Assembly: GCA_027489335.1 (NCBI GenBank) | Contig: JAIXZX010000013.1 | Location: 124,001 to 188,000, forward strand | DNA: 64,000 bases | Source: Caulobacteraceae bacterium | GTDB lineage: Bacteria; Pseudomonadota; Alphaproteobacteria; Caulobacterales; Caulobacteraceae | Direction: 5' to 3' | Shown here: piece by piece, positions 34,011 through 43,277 of the stretch | Numbering within the stretch: the first letter of the stretch is position 1 | How the letters are laid out: each line of letters begins with the position of its first letter | Notes under the pieces: model-generated | What the model saw: the letters and a program-made list of their open reading frames with translations, nothing else | Databases searched by the model: none | Told to the model about the DNA's origin: nothing | Translations under genes and position numbers: made by a program

Positions 34011-35078
34011 TCAGGCTGACCTAGGCCCGCGGGCGATCCGCTCCCGGGCCATCTCGCCGGCCACCTCGTGGGTCGGACGGCGCTCGGCGATGGAGCGGTC
34101 GAGCACCTCCTCCAGGGTGAGCATCAGGCGGGAGAGCTTGCCCTCCACCCAGGCCGGGTCAAAGGCTTCGCCTGAGTCCAGGGCGCGAATCTCCCCTGCC
34201 ACATTGATGATGCCGCCGCCGTTGATCACATAGTCCGGGGCGTAGAGCAGCCCGAGGTCGAACAGGGTCTGGCCGATCACCGGGTCGGCCAGCTGGTTGT
34301 TGGCGCCGCCGGCGATGATGCGGGCGCGCAGGCGCGGCAAGGTCTCGGCGCTGATCGCCCCGCCCAGGGCGCAGGGCGCGAAGACATCGGCTTCCACGTC
34401 GAAGATTTCATCCGGCGCCACGATCATCGCGCCTGTCTGAGCCGCCACGTGGGCCAGCGCCTCGCGGTTCACATCGGTGATCACCAGTCGTGCGCCAGCC
34501 GCGCTCAGCTTCTGGGCCAGATAGGCGCCCACATGGCCGACGCCCTGGATGGCGACGGTGACGCCGGAGAGGTCCCGATCCAGGGCGCGGCGTACGCAGA
34601 GGCTGATGCCGCGGAAGACGCCTTCGGCGGTCACAGGGCTCGGATCGCCAGAGGCCGCCGCATGGCCTTCGAGACCGGCGACGAAACGGGTGTGCCGACG
34701 GGCGTGCATCAGATCGGTGGGCGAGACGCCCACATCCTCGGCGGTCCAGTAGGCGCCGCCCACGGCTTCGACCGCCCGGCCAAAGGCCTCGAACAGGGCC
34801 GGCGACTTCTGGGTGCGGGAATCGCCGATGATCACCGCCTTGCCACCGCCCAGATCCAGGTCGGCCATGGCGTTCTTGTAGGACATGGCCCGCGACAGGC
34901 GCAGCGCGTCCTGCAAGGCGTCGGCCGAGGTCGGGAACGGCCACATGCGGCAGCCGCCGGCCGCAGGCCCCCTGGCCGTGGAATGGACCGCGATGATGCA
35001 GCGCAGCCCCGTGGCTTCGTCGGAAAAGGCGTGAACGGCCTCGTGGCCATCGAAGTCGGGAGAGTCGAACAGGGTCAT
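34011..35078 (-). CDS. Leucine/valine-type amino acid dehydrogenase
   Basis: 355 residues. This Glu/Leu/Phe/Val dehydrogenase shows the substrate-binding lysine in MSYKNAMADLDLGGGKA (Lys68, catalytic Lys80), the GPAAGGCRMWPF loop, and the NAD-binding Rossmann motif IQGVGHVGAYLAQKL. It oxidatively deaminates a branched-chain or aromatic amino acid to the 2-oxo acid with NAD. The GGCRM motif and length fit leucine dehydrogenase. Exact substrate is not certain. It is divergent from nothing nearby; the lysophospholipase gene upstream is on the same strand. Confidence 0.9.
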   Translation of the reverse strand: MTLFDSPDFDGHEAVHAFSDEATGLRCIIAVHSTARGPAAGGCRMWPFPTSADALQDALRLSRAMSYKNAMADLDLGGGKAVIIGDSRTQKSPALFEAFGRAVEAVGGAYWTAEDVGVSPTDLMHARRHTRFVAGLEGHAAASGDPSPVTAEGVFRGISLCVRRALDRDLSGVTVAIQGVGHVGAYLAQKLSAAGARLVITDVNREALAHVAAQTGAMIVAPDEIFDVEADVFAPCALGGAISAETLPRLRARIIAGGANNQLADPVIGQTLFDLGLLYAPDYVINGGGIINVAGEIRALDSGEAFDPAWVEGKLSRLMLTLEEVLDRSIAERRPTHEVAGEMARERIARGPRSA

Positions 35079-35140
35079 GCGCTCACGGGATCGTTGCGTT
35101 TGAAACCAATTTCGTGGGCTCTAGCCCGCAGGCTGCGCCG

Positions 35141-36172
35141 TCACAAGCCCGCCGTCGCACGGGGCGCGGCTGGCGTCCAGTCGTCCCCGCCCGGCGCGGT
35201 GGGAATGGGCGGCGCCCCGGACGGCAAGGGCGCCTCAGGGTCCTCGATGTAGGCCAGGACATCGGCCATCACCGCTTCCCGCTGAAGGTCTCGGGTCAGG
35301 AGATGCCAGCCGTCTGCATAGTAGGCCGAGCGGTCGGTAGGTTTCAGCCGCGCGGCCGCCTGCAGGGCGGGACGCTCGGGAATAATCTCGTCGTTCTGGC
35401 CGTATAGATAGAGCACCGGGACCTGCAGCCGGGCGATGTCGGTCCAGGCGTTCTCCATCAGGTCCACGAGCCCGTAGAGGGTGTCCGACCGTGCGCCCCA
35501 GATCATCAGCGGGTCGGCCCCCATGGCCCGCAGCTCGGGGATGTTATCCGTCGGCTTGACCCGGTCGGTGACCCACTCGGGCGGCGTATAGACCTTGGGG
35601 CCGGTCATGTGGGCGGCGAACCACAGGGCGGTCTTGAACGGCAGGGGCTGGGTCGACCACCCCCAGACGGCCGGCGCCATCAGCACCAGCCGGTGGGCCG
35701 CCGGCGGTCGCTGCGAGGCGAAGGCGCGGATGGCCACGGCGCCGCCCATGCTCTCGCCGGCCACCACCACCAGGGCGTGGGGATGACGGGCGCGAACCAG
35801 GGCGACGATGGTCCGCAGGTCTTCCTGCAGCACCGACTCGTCGGGCCAGACCCCGCGATTGGGGGATCGGCCAAAGCCGCGCTGGTCATAGGCGTAGGTG
35901 GTCACCCCGCGCTCGGCCCAATAGGGGGCGGCCAGGTGGAAGGCGTTGGCGTAGTCGTTCATGCCATGGACGGCCACCACCACGGCGTCCGGCGCGCCGT
36001 CCTGGGCGTCCCAGGTGGTCAGGCCCAGCCGCGCCCCATCGAAACTCACAAACCGGTCTCCCGAGAGGCGGGGGCCCTCGAACCCCAGGGGCGGTTGACC
36101 GGCGGTCTGGGTCATGAGCGGCGTACAGGCTCCCAGCATCAGGGCGAACAAGAGGACGGTCAGACGGGTCAT
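35141..36172 (-). CDS. Lipoprotein alpha/beta hydrolase (lysophospholipase-like)
   Basis: 343 residues with a lipoprotein signal (LTVLLFALMLGAC, lipobox LGAC, Cys at residue 16). The hydrolase motifs are VVVAVHGMNDYANAFHL (oxyanion region), YDQRGFGRSPNRG, and the nucleophile elbow VVAGESMGGAVAI, typical of monoacylglycerol lipase/PldB-like enzymes. A late GWHLLTRDLQ gives the likely catalytic histidine. It overlaps the upstream UDG-family gene by four bases (ATGA), so they are co-translated although functionally unrelated. Confidence 0.85.
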   Translation of the reverse strand: MTRLTVLLFALMLGACTPLMTQTAGQPPLGFEGPRLSGDRFVSFDGARLGLTTWDAQDGAPDAVVVAVHGMNDYANAFHLAAPYWAERGVTTYAYDQRGFGRSPNRGVWPDESVLQEDLRTIVALVRARHPHALVVVAGESMGGAVAIRAFASQRPPAAHRLVLMAPAVWGWSTQPLPFKTALWFAAHMTGPKVYTPPEWVTDRVKPTDNIPELRAMGADPLMIWGARSDTLYGLVDLMENAWTDIARLQVPVLYLYGQNDEIIPERPALQAAARLKPTDRSAYYADGWHLLTRDLQREAVMADVLAYIEDPEAPLPSGAPPIPTAPGGDDWTPAAPRATAGL

Positions 36173-36774
36173 GCGCGCAAGATGGCCTCCACCCTCTGGC
36201 GAAGATAGGGCGTCACCTCAGCCTCGAACCAGGGATTGCGCTTTAGCCAGGCGGTGTTGCGCCAGGAGGGATGCGGCAGGGGAAGAATGCCCGCCCCATA
36301 CTCAGTCCAGGCGGCCACGGTCTCTGTCATGGTGGCCTTGCGCGCAGCCCCCAGCGCCCAGGCCTGGGCGTAAGACCCCACCAGCAGGGTCAGCTCGACC
36401 TTGGGCAACTGCGCCAGTAGTTGCGGGCGCCAGAGCTGGGCGCAGCGGGATGGCGGCGGGAAGTCCCCGCCCTTGGGATTTGTGCCTGGAAAGCAGAAGG
36501 CCATGGCCGCCACGCCTATGGCCGGGTGGTCGTAGAAGGTGTCCCGGTCCACGCCCATCCAGCTGCGCAGGCGAACACCCGAAGGATCGTTGAACGGCAG
36601 GCCGCTCTCATGCACCAGCCGGCCCGGCGCCTGGCCGCAGATCAGCAGCCGGGTCTCCGGGCTCACCCGCACCACCGGCCGCGGCTCAGGCACGAGATCG
36701 CCGGCGCAGGCGCGACAAGCGGCGATCTCGGCAAGCAGCGACTGGAGGCCTGGGTCAGAGGGCATGTTCGCCAT
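36169..36774 (-). CDS. Uracil-DNA glycosylase-family protein
   Basis: About 201 residues of the UDG-fold superfamily (family 4/5-like). Visible are a CxxC pair near the start (ACRACAG), the motif GQAPGRLVHESGLPFND, a central MAFCFPGTNPKGG, LLVGSYAQAWALG, and the late motif PLPHPSWRNTAWL. A motif A ending in APGR with histidine nearby differs from the classic GEAPG. It may not be an active uracil glycosylase. Start is uncertain: ATG 36765 and GTG 36801 are alternatives. It is the upstream gene of a pair with the lysophospholipase gene. Confidence 0.8.
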   Translation of the reverse strand: MANMPSDPGLQSLLAEIAACRACAGDLVPEPRPVVRVSPETRLLICGQAPGRLVHESGLPFNDPSGVRLRSWMGVDRDTFYDHPAIGVAAMAFCFPGTNPKGGDFPPPSRCAQLWRPQLLAQLPKVELTLLVGSYAQAWALGAARKATMTETVAAWTEYGAGILPLPHPSWRNTAWLKRNPWFEAEVTPYLRQRVEAILRA

Positions 36775-36845
36775 GTAGGCGCCGCAGGCCGCGCCCGCCA
36801 CGGGGCCTGGAGGTGCGACAACCTGTCTGCGTTGTAGGCCTCAGA

Positions 36846-36861
36846 TTCAACTCCCGTTAAC
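36846..36861 (+). promoter_or_regulatory. CtrA-like box with adjoining CcrM site upstream of chemoreceptor
   Basis: The sequence TTCAACTCCCGTTAAC matches the CtrA consensus TTAA-N7-TTAAC with one mismatch in the first half. It lies about 90 bases upstream of the chemoreceptor start. A GANTC site (GATTC, 36844-36848), the CcrM methylation target, overlaps its left half. CtrA activates many chemotaxis and motility genes in Caulobacter, which fits. Unproven. Confidence 0.5.
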
Positions 36862-36949
36862 CGAGTGTCCAGGGTCGTGCGCGAGGATCGGTTCAGCTTG
36901 CGGTCGCCAGTAGGGCGCCTAGGCCGCAGACGATGCAGGTGACGTGGGA

Positions 36950-38386
36950 ATGCTGAAAACGATCAAGGGACGCATGCGCCTCTCCTGGGGGGTCGGCATG
37001 GCGTCCATGCTGGCCCTGGCCGGATTGAACATCGCCCTGCTGCGTATGGTGGCGCAGGCCGGCGGCGGGGCGGAGGCCGAGCGCATCCTGGCCATGGCGA
37101 CGACCATCAGCATCGGGATTGGCCTGGCCACGGTGGTCGGCGTCGTGCTCGGCGCCCTCTATTTCGAAGGCCTGGTGATCACCGCCCTGTCGCGGATGAG
37201 TGGGGTTATGCGCCGCCTGGCGACGGGCGAGATGGTGGAGGCCATCCCCGGCGCCGAGCGCGGCGACGAGATCGGCCAGATGGCCTCCAGCCTCGTGGTC
37301 TTCCGCGAGAACGCCGTGGCCCGGACCCGGCTTGAAGCGGAGGCCGACGCCGCCCGGGGCGAGCTCGACCGCCGCCTGGCCGCCGCCGAAGCCGCCTTCG
37401 CCCGGTCGACCGAGGATCAGAAGGCCCTGGTGGAGGCCATGGCCCGGGCCTTGTCCCGCCTTGCGCGAGGCGATCTGGGCGCCCGCATCGATGTGGCCGT
37501 GGCGCCGGACTACGAGGCCCTGAAGGCCGACTTCAACGCCGCCGTCAGCCAGCTGGAGGGCGCGTTCGGCGCCATCGCCACGGCCACCGGCGAAATCCGC
37601 GCGGGCTCGCGGGAGATCGCCACAGCGGTGGACGACCTCTCCCACCGCACCGAGCGCCAGGCCGCCAGCCTGCAGCAGACTGCGGCCGCCCTGGACGAGA
37701 TCACCGTCACCGTGCGCCGCACCGCCTCAGGGGCGCGTCAGGCCAATAGCGCCATGGCGTCCGCCCGCGGCGAGGCCGAGCGCAGCGGCCAGGTGGTCGG
37801 CCAGGCCGTCACCGCCATGGGAGAGATCGCCAGTTCCGCCCAGGAGATCAGCAAAATCATCGGGGTGATCGACGAAATCGCCTTCCAGACCAGCCTTCTG
37901 GCGCTCAACGCCGGGGTTGAGGCCGCCCGGGCCGGCGAGTCCGGCCGAGGCTTCGCGGTCGTGGCCTCGGAGGTGCGCGCCCTCGCCCAACGCTCGGCCG
38001 ACGCGGCCAAGGAGATCAAGGGCCTCATCGAGGCCTCCGGTCATCAGGTGCAGAGCGGCGTCGACCTGGTGGGCCAGACCGGCGAGGTGCTGAGCGGCAT
38101 TGTCAGCAAGGTCACCGAGATTTCTGACGTCATCGCCGCCATCGCCGCCTCGGCCGAAGAGCAGTCGGTGGGGCTGGCCCAGGTGAACACCGCCATCACC
38201 GACATGGACAAGGTGACCCAGCAGAACGCCGCCATGGTCGAAGAGGCCAACGCGGCGACCCGCACCCTGGATCAGCACGCCGCCTCGCTTTCGGAGTCCG
38301 TCGACCGGTTCCAACTGTCCGGGGCGACGACAAACCCGGTCCACGCCCAGCAGGCGCGGCTGGCGGTTCTGGCCGGCGGGCGCTGA
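36950..38386 (+). CDS. Methyl-accepting chemotaxis protein
   Basis: About 478 residues. Two membrane helices (about 10-33 and 48-70) with only a very short periplasmic part, then a HAMP-like linker ([20 protein letters not shown]) and a long helical signalling domain. The hairpin tip that contacts CheA/CheW is clear: [40 protein letters not shown]. The small periplasmic loop suggests it senses something in the membrane or cytoplasm rather than a periplasmic ligand (inference). No CheR-docking pentapeptide is seen at the C-terminus. ATG 36950 was chosen over a GTG two codons earlier. A CtrA-like box lies upstream. Confidence 0.93.
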   Translation: MLKTIKGRMRLSWGVGMASMLALAGLNIALLRMVAQAGGGAEAERILAMATTISIGIGLATVVGVVLGALYFEGLVITALSRMSGVMRRLATGEMVEAIPGAERGDEIGQMASSLVVFRENAVARTRLEAEADAARGELDRRLAAAEAAFARSTEDQKALVEAMARALSRLARGDLGARIDVAVAPDYEALKADFNAAVSQLEGAFGAIATATGEIRAGSREIATAVDDLSHRTERQAASLQQTAAALDEITVTVRRTASGARQANSAMASARGEAERSGQVVGQAVTAMGEIASSAQEISKIIGVIDEIAFQTSLLALNAGVEAARAGESGRGFAVVASEVRALAQRSADAAKEIKGLIEASGHQVQSGVDLVGQTGEVLSGIVSKVTEISDVIAAIAASAEEQSVGLAQVNTAITDMDKVTQQNAAMVEEANAATRTLDQHAASLSESVDRFQLSGATTNPVHAQQARLAVLAGGR

Positions 38387-38390
38387 GCGC

Positions 38391-38687
38391 CTATTCCGGC
38401 GCGGGCGAGTCCGGCGGCGCCAGTACGCCCGGCAGGACCTCGCCGGTGATCGGCAGGCGCAGGCGGTAGACGCCCTTGAACTTGTTGGGATCAGCCGGCT
38501 TGCCATGGCGGGTGATCACCAGCCGGCCCTCCCGGGCGAGCCCCACCGAGACGGTGCGCACCCGCGAGAGCCAGCGGCGCCAGCCCTCGGGATCGGCGGC
38601 CCGGGCCGCCTCCTCCGGAGAGATGGACTTGCCGGGCGCCAGGGGCGTCAGAAGATCAAAGATCGCCGTTTCGATAGGATCGGACAT
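38391..38687 (-). CDS. DUF3253 domain protein
   Basis: 98 residues. It matches the DUF3253 family, small proteins of unknown function with a winged-helix-like pattern (SISPEEAARAADPEG, WRRWLSRVRTVSVGLAREGR, LVITRHGKPADPNKFKGVYR). The start ATG overlaps the acyl-CoA dehydrogenase stop (TGATG), so it is co-translated with that gene. The winged-helix look makes nucleic-acid binding possible, but this is only a guess. Confidence 0.8.
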   Translation of the reverse strand: MSDPIETAIFDLLTPLAPGKSISPEEAARAADPEGWRRWLSRVRTVSVGLAREGRLVITRHGKPADPNKFKGVYRLRLPITGEVLPGVLAPPDSPAPE

Positions 38688-39835
38688 CAACCGCCACGCT
38701 TCAGGGTTTCGCGGGCGATGACCACCTGCTGGATCTGACTGGTGCCCTCATAGATGCGGAAGATGCGCACGTCGCGGTAGAACCGCTCGATCCCGTAATC
38801 GGCGACATAACCGGCGCCGCCGAAGATCTGCACCGCCTTGTCAGCCACCCGCCCGACCATCTCGGAGGCGAAGTACTTGGCGGCTGCGGCCTCCATGGTC
38901 ACGCCCTGGCCGGCGTCGCGCTTGCGGGCGGTCTCCATGGTCAGCGCCTTGGCGGCGAGCGCCTCGGTCTTGCAGTCGGCGATCATGCCCTGGACCAGCT
39001 GGAACTGGCTGATGGCCTGGCCGAACTGCTTGCGCTCGCTGGCATAGGCCACGCAGTCGGTGATCAGCCGCTCGGCCACGCCGACGCAGACCGCCGAGAT
39101 ATGCAGCCGGCCGCGGTCGAGCACCTGCATGGCCACCTTGAAGCCCTCGCCCTCGGCGCCCAGGCGGTTCTCCACCGGCACCCGGACATTGTCGAAGGTG
39201 ACGTCACAGATATGGGCGCCCTGCTGGCCCATCTTCTTCTCGGGCTTGCCCACCGAGAGGCCCGGCAGGTCGCGGGGCACGAGGAAGGCCGAGACCCCGC
39301 CGCCGCCCGGCTTGTTCGGATCGGTGCGGGCCATCACCGTAAACAGGTGAGCCTTGTTGGCATTGGTGATGTAGCGCTTCGACCCGTTCAGCACATAGAC
39401 GTCGCCGTCCTTGGTCGCCCGGGTCTGGACCGAGGCGGAGTCCGAGCCCGCCTCCGGCTCGGTCAGGGCGAAGGAGGTGATGATCTCGCCGGACGCGATG
39501 CCCGGCAGATACTTCGCCTTCTGTTCGTCGGTGCCGAACATCACCAGGCCCTGGCTGCCGATCCCGACATTGGTGCCAAAGGCCGAGCGGAAGGCCGGGC
39601 TGGTGCGGCCAAGCTCCACGGCCACGAGGCACTCTTCCTCCATGGAGAGGTCGAGCCCGCCGTACTCGGCCGGGATGGACAGGCCAAACAGGCCCAGTTC
39701 CTTCATCTCGGCGACCACGTCATCGGGCATGGTGTCGGTCTCGGAGACCTGGGCTTCCAGGGGGCGCAGCCGCTCGGTGACGAAGCGGCGGACGGTGTCG
39801 ATCAGCTGGTCGCGGGTTTCGGCGTCGAGGGCCAT
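38687..39835 (-). CDS. Acyl-CoA dehydrogenase
   Basis: 382 residues, standard for the family. FAD-dependent alpha,beta-desaturation of an acyl-CoA thioester in beta-oxidation or amino-acid breakdown. Motifs seen: FALTEPEAGSDSASVQTRAT (flavin and substrate binding), YASERKQFGQAISQFQLVQG, and AVQIFGGAGYVADYGIERFY ending in RDVRIFRIYEGTSQIQ, with the catalytic glutamate of YEGTSQIQ. It lies 26 bases after the thiolase gene on the same strand, and the two probably serve one degradation pathway. Confidence 0.95.
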   Translation of the reverse strand: MALDAETRDQLIDTVRRFVTERLRPLEAQVSETDTMPDDVVAEMKELGLFGLSIPAEYGGLDLSMEEECLVAVELGRTSPAFRSAFGTNVGIGSQGLVMFGTDEQKAKYLPGIASGEIITSFALTEPEAGSDSASVQTRATKDGDVYVLNGSKRYITNANKAHLFTVMARTDPNKPGGGGVSAFLVPRDLPGLSVGKPEKKMGQQGAHICDVTFDNVRVPVENRLGAEGEGFKVAMQVLDRGRLHISAVCVGVAERLITDCVAYASERKQFGQAISQFQLVQGMIADCKTEALAAKALTMETARKRDAGQGVTMEAAAAKYFASEMVGRVADKAVQIFGGAGYVADYGIERFYRDVRIFRIYEGTSQIQQVVIARETLKRGG

Positions 39836-39860
39836 GGTCTGTCGTCTTTCCTGGAGGGTC

Positions 39861-41069
39861 TTAGGCTTTGGCCAGCGCCAGGGCCGAACCCTGGCCCACG
39901 CCGACGCACATGGTGGCCAGCGCCCGGGCGCCGCCCCGTTCCTTCATCGCCCGCGCCGCCGTCAGCGCGATGCGCGCGCCTGAGGCGCCCAGGGGATGGC
40001 CGATGGCGATGGCGCCGCCATGCGGGTTCACATGCTCGGCGTCGTCGGCCAGACCCCAGGCCCGGGTGCAGGCCAGCGCCTGGGCGGCGAAGGCCTCGTT
40101 CAGCTCGACCACATCGAAGTCCCGAGGGGTGAGGCCGAGGCGGCCGCAGAGCTTCTCCACCGCCGGCACCGGGCCATAGCCCATGACCCGGGGCGCCACG
40201 CCGCCTGAGGCGCCGCCCTCGATCCGGGCCAGCGGCTCGAGGCCCAGCTTCTGGACCATCTCGGCCGAGGCCAGCAGCAGGGCCGCAGCCCCGTCATTGA
40301 CGCCGGACGCATTGCCCGCCGTCACCGTGCCGTCAGGACGGACGATGGGCTTGAGGCCCTGCAGCGCTTCCAGCGTGGTGTCCGGGCGGGGATGCTCGTC
40401 CTTGGAGATGACGGTCTCGCCCTTGCGGTCCTTCAGAGTGATCGGGGCGATCTCACCCTCGAAGAAGCCGCGGGCCTCCCCCGCGCCATAGCGCTGCTGG
40501 CTGCGGGCGGCGAAGGCGTCCTGGTCGGCGCGGGCGACCTGATAGTCCGTGGCCACGTTCTCGGCGGTCTCCGGCATGGAGTCGACGCCGTAGTCCTTCT
40601 GCATCTGAGGGTTCACGAACCGCCAGCCGATGGTGGTGTCGAAGATCTCCGCCGACCGTGAAAAGGCTGAATCGGCCTTGCCCATGACGAAGGGCGAGCG
40701 GGTCATGCTCTCGACCCCGCCGGCGATCACCAGTTCAGCCTCGCCCACGGCGATCATCCGGGCCGCGGCGATGGTGGCGTCGAGGCCAGAGGCGCAAAGG
40801 CGATTGACGGTCAGCCCCGGCACCGAGCTCGGCATCCCGGCCAGCAGCAGGGCCATCCGAGCCACATTGCGGTTGTCCTCGCCCGCCTGGTTGACGCAGC
40901 CATAGATGACCTCGTCGACCTGTTCCCAGTCGACGCTGGGCAGGCTGGCCATCAGGGCGCGGATCGGATGGGCGGCCAGATCGTCGGCGCGCACCTTGGC
41001 GAGCGCGCCGCCATATCGCCCGATCGGGCTTCGCAGACCTGCGCAGAGATAGACGGTCCGGCCTTCCAT
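39861..41069 (-). CDS. pcaF: Thiolase, 3-oxoadipyl-CoA thiolase-like
   Basis: About 402 residues. Thiolase signatures are present: the nucleophilic cysteine in [32 protein letters not shown], and the C-terminal [24 protein letters not shown] and CVGVGQGSA with the second cysteine. The N-terminal and central sequence ([37 protein letters not shown]) resembles PcaF/PaaJ, which cleave 3-oxoadipyl-CoA to succinyl-CoA and acetyl-CoA. No other beta-ketoadipate or phenylacetate genes are next to it, so the exact substrate is not sure. The ATG giving MEGRTVY is preferred over upstream ATGs. Confidence 0.85.
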   Translation of the reverse strand: MEGRTVYLCAGLRSPIGRYGGALAKVRADDLAAHPIRALMASLPSVDWEQVDEVIYGCVNQAGEDNRNVARMALLLAGMPSSVPGLTVNRLCASGLDATIAAARMIAVGEAELVIAGGVESMTRSPFVMGKADSAFSRSAEIFDTTIGWRFVNPQMQKDYGVDSMPETAENVATDYQVARADQDAFAARSQQRYGAGEARGFFEGEIAPITLKDRKGETVISKDEHPRPDTTLEALQGLKPIVRPDGTVTAGNASGVNDGAAALLLASAEMVQKLGLEPLARIEGGASGGVAPRVMGYGPVPAVEKLCGRLGLTPRDFDVVELNEAFAAQALACTRAWGLADDAEHVNPHGGAIAIGHPLGASGARIALTAARAMKERGGARALATMCVGVGQGSALALAKA

Positions 41070-41268
41070 GGTCACGCCTCGCATCATTCGGTTCAGAGGG
41101 GACGGAAACTAGTGACTGCGGCCCAAGCGAGCAAACCCTTCGGCGCCGCCCTGGGGTGAGCGGCCGAGGTCCGCAGCGACCCACCGCTACAGAAATCAGG
41201 GCTTTCACCCCGCCCCGCCCGGCGGCTAAGGAGCGCGGGGCTGAGATTTTCAGGAATGGGTTGAGCGT

Positions 41269-41718
41269 ATGGACGGCGGCGGCGAAGCGAAAAATGGCCT
41301 GGTGACCGAGGGCGAATGGGCCGGCTGGCGCACCTGGGAAGGCTCTGATCCCTTCGAGGATCATGCTGGTCCCTTCTATTTCCGCCACGACCCGGACGGG
41401 ACGCCCCGCTGCGCCTTCCGCGCTGAGCAGAAGCACATGAACGGCGGCGGCTTCATGCACGGCGGCTGCATCATGACCTTCGCCGACTACTGCCTGTTCG
41501 TCATCGCCCGGGAGGCCCTGGAGGGCCAGCATAGCGTGACCGCCACCCTGAACGGCGAGTTCGTCGGCGCCGTGCCGCTGGGCGCTCTGGTCGAGTGCAA
41601 AGGCGAAGTGGTCCGCAACGCCCGCTCCATGGTCTTCGTGCGCGGGCTCATCACCACCGGGGCTGAGAACGTCATGAGCTTCTCCGGCGTCATCAAGAAG
41701 CGCGGACCCCGCAAGTAA
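41269..41718 (+). CDS. PaaI-type hotdog thioesterase
   Basis: 149 residues. Hotdog-fold thioesterase of the PaaI/DUF4442 type: the helix-strand region MNGGGFMHGGCIMTFADYCL and TLNGEFVGAVPLGALVECKG are typical, as is the following FVRGLI strand. It should hydrolyse an acyl-CoA. It is divergent from the thiolase/acyl-CoA dehydrogenase genes with a 199-base gap, and could serve the same acyl-CoA pathway (inference). Confidence 0.85.
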   Translation: MDGGGEAKNGLVTEGEWAGWRTWEGSDPFEDHAGPFYFRHDPDGTPRCAFRAEQKHMNGGGFMHGGCIMTFADYCLFVIAREALEGQHSVTATLNGEFVGAVPLGALVECKGEVVRNARSMVFVRGLITTGAENVMSFSGVIKKRGPRK

Positions 41719-41779
41719 GCCTTGCGCCCCGAGCGCGCAGGGCCATGTTCGGGTCCCGCCGTCTTCGCCAGGAGTTCCC

Positions 41780-42034
41780 ATGAGCCCACCCGCCAAACGC
41801 AATCTGGGCCAGATCGCCATGGGGGCGGCCCTCGCCCTGTTGGCCGGGCCCGTCGCCCTGTTCAAGATGGTCGAGCTCGGCTTCTTCCTCACCGGCGTCG
41901 CGCCTGGCCAGTGGATGACCGCGGCCGAGCCCACCGCCATGCCGGTCTCCATCGTGGTGATGCTGTTCGCCGGCCTGGTGGCCGCCTATGGCGTGCGGAT
42001 GGTCATCCGTGAGTTCCGGTCGCCAAGCGCGTGA
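41780..42034 (+). CDS. Small membrane protein
   Basis: 84 residues with two predicted membrane helices (about 10-38 and 50-75). I do not recognise a family. It overlaps the start of the luciferase-like monooxygenase gene by four bases (GTGA), so it is co-translated with it. It may be a membrane partner or simply a small inner-membrane protein; nothing more can be said. Confidence 0.65.
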   Translation: MSPPAKRNLGQIAMGAALALLAGPVALFKMVELGFFLTGVAPGQWMTAAEPTAMPVSIVVMLFAGLVAAYGVRMVIREFRSPSA

Positions 42035-43026
42035 CGCAGCTTTCGGTGCTCGATCTCTCGCCCGTGGGCGGGACCAACACCCAGGCCCAGGCGGTCCGGG
42101 AGACGATCGAGGTGGCCAAGGCCGCCGAGCACTTGGGCTACAACCGGTTCTGGCTGGCCGAGCATCACAATATCGAAGGCCTCGCCTCGCCTGCGCCCGA
42201 AATCCTGATCGCCGCACTGACCCAGGCCACCTCCACCATCCGGCTGGGATCGGGCGGGGTGATGCTGGTGAACTATTCGCCGCTGAAGGTGGCTGAGGTG
42301 TTCATGGAGCTGGAGGCCCTGGCGCCCGGTCGGATCGACCTGGGGGTCGGTCGGGCGCTCGGAGCCGACGGGCGCACGGGGGCGGCCCTGCGTTCGGCCT
42401 CATCTGAGGCCTTTCCGCACTACTTCGCCCTGTTGAACGCCTGGCTTCTGGATGCGAGCGGGCGCGAGCCCCTGGGCGCAGACCACCCGGCCAAGGGCAT
42501 TCGGGCGCACCCGACCGGTCCAAGCCACCCGGACCTCTTCATGCTGTGCTCTTCGGCTGACAGCGCCGCCTTCGCCGGACAGGCCGGCGTGGGCATGGTG
42601 TTCGCTGAATTCATCGCCCGGAGCGAGGGTGGCCCCGCCGTGGCGGCATACCGAAAAGCCTTCACGCCCTCGCCCTTCCGGACCGAGCCCATGGCGGCCA
42701 TCGCCACCATCGCCCTGGCGGCCGACACCGAGGCTGAGGCCAGGCGCCTGGACGCGCCGCGGCGCGCCTCGACGCTGGCGACCGCGACGGGCCAGCGACG
42801 GCGCTTCCCGGTGATCCCCGAGGCTCTGGCCTATCTGGCGGAATTCGAGGGTCATCCGGAACTGGCGGCCATCGAGGCGCGCAGCATCGTCGGCGACGGC
42901 GGCGCCGTGCGGCGACGGCTGCAGGAGAAGGCTCAGGCGAGCGGCGCCGACGAGATCTTCGTCATGGCCTCAGGGCCAAGCCTTGAGGCGCGCATCCGCT
43001 CGCTGGAGCTGATCAAGCCCGCCTAG
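42031..43026 (+). CDS. LLM-class flavin-dependent oxidoreductase
   Basis: 331 residues, luciferase-like (MsnO8-type) monooxygenase. The FMN/TIM-barrel pattern is seen in LSVLDLSPVGGTNTQAQAVR, GYNRFWLAEHHNIEGLASP, TSTIRLGSGGVMLVNYSPLK and EALAPGRIDLGVGRALGADG. The usual partner is a reduced flavin; the substrate is unknown. The start is GTG overlapping the stop of the small membrane protein gene. Its stop overlaps by three bases the stop of a small membrane-protein gene on the opposite strand. Confidence 0.88.
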   Translation: MTQLSVLDLSPVGGTNTQAQAVRETIEVAKAAEHLGYNRFWLAEHHNIEGLASPAPEILIAALTQATSTIRLGSGGVMLVNYSPLKVAEVFMELEALAPGRIDLGVGRALGADGRTGAALRSASSEAFPHYFALLNAWLLDASGREPLGADHPAKGIRAHPTGPSHPDLFMLCSSADSAAFAGQAGVGMVFAEFIARSEGGPAVAAYRKAFTPSPFRTEPMAAIATIALAADTEAEARRLDAPRRASTLATATGQRRRFPVIPEALAYLAEFEGHPELAAIEARSIVGDGGAVRRRLQEKAQASGADEIFVMASGPSLEARIRSLELIKPA

Positions 43027-43184
43027 AAGACGCCAGCGCGCTGGGCGATCACCACCAGGGCGATGACCACCAGAACCGCCTGGATGATCCCATTGAGGGG
43101 CGCCGGAATCGGCAGGAGGCGCACCGCATAGAGGGCCAGGCCCAGCAGCACGAGAACGATGACGATCAGGATGAGCAATGACAT
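43023..43184 (-). CDS. Thivi_2564-like small membrane protein
   Basis: 53 residues, almost all hydrophobic: two membrane helices (about 2-22 and 31-48) with a short PIPAPLNG turn between. The pattern of hydrophobic, proline turn, then IIQAVLVVIALVVI resembles the Thivi_2564 family of small bacterial membrane proteins. No function is known for it. The ATG at 43184 lies within a longer frame and gives the whole of the recognisable protein. It converges with the flavin oxidoreductase gene. Confidence 0.6.
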   Translation of the reverse strand: MSLLILIVIVLVLLGLALYAVRLLPIPAPLNGIIQAVLVVIALVVIAQRAGVF

Positions 43185-43277
43185 GCCATCCAAACCTCTG
43201 CCGTGGGCAAAGGTTCCGCCTCTGGCGGCGCAAAACGCACCCTGGTCGAACATCGGTTTCGGTTCTAGCGTGGCCCA

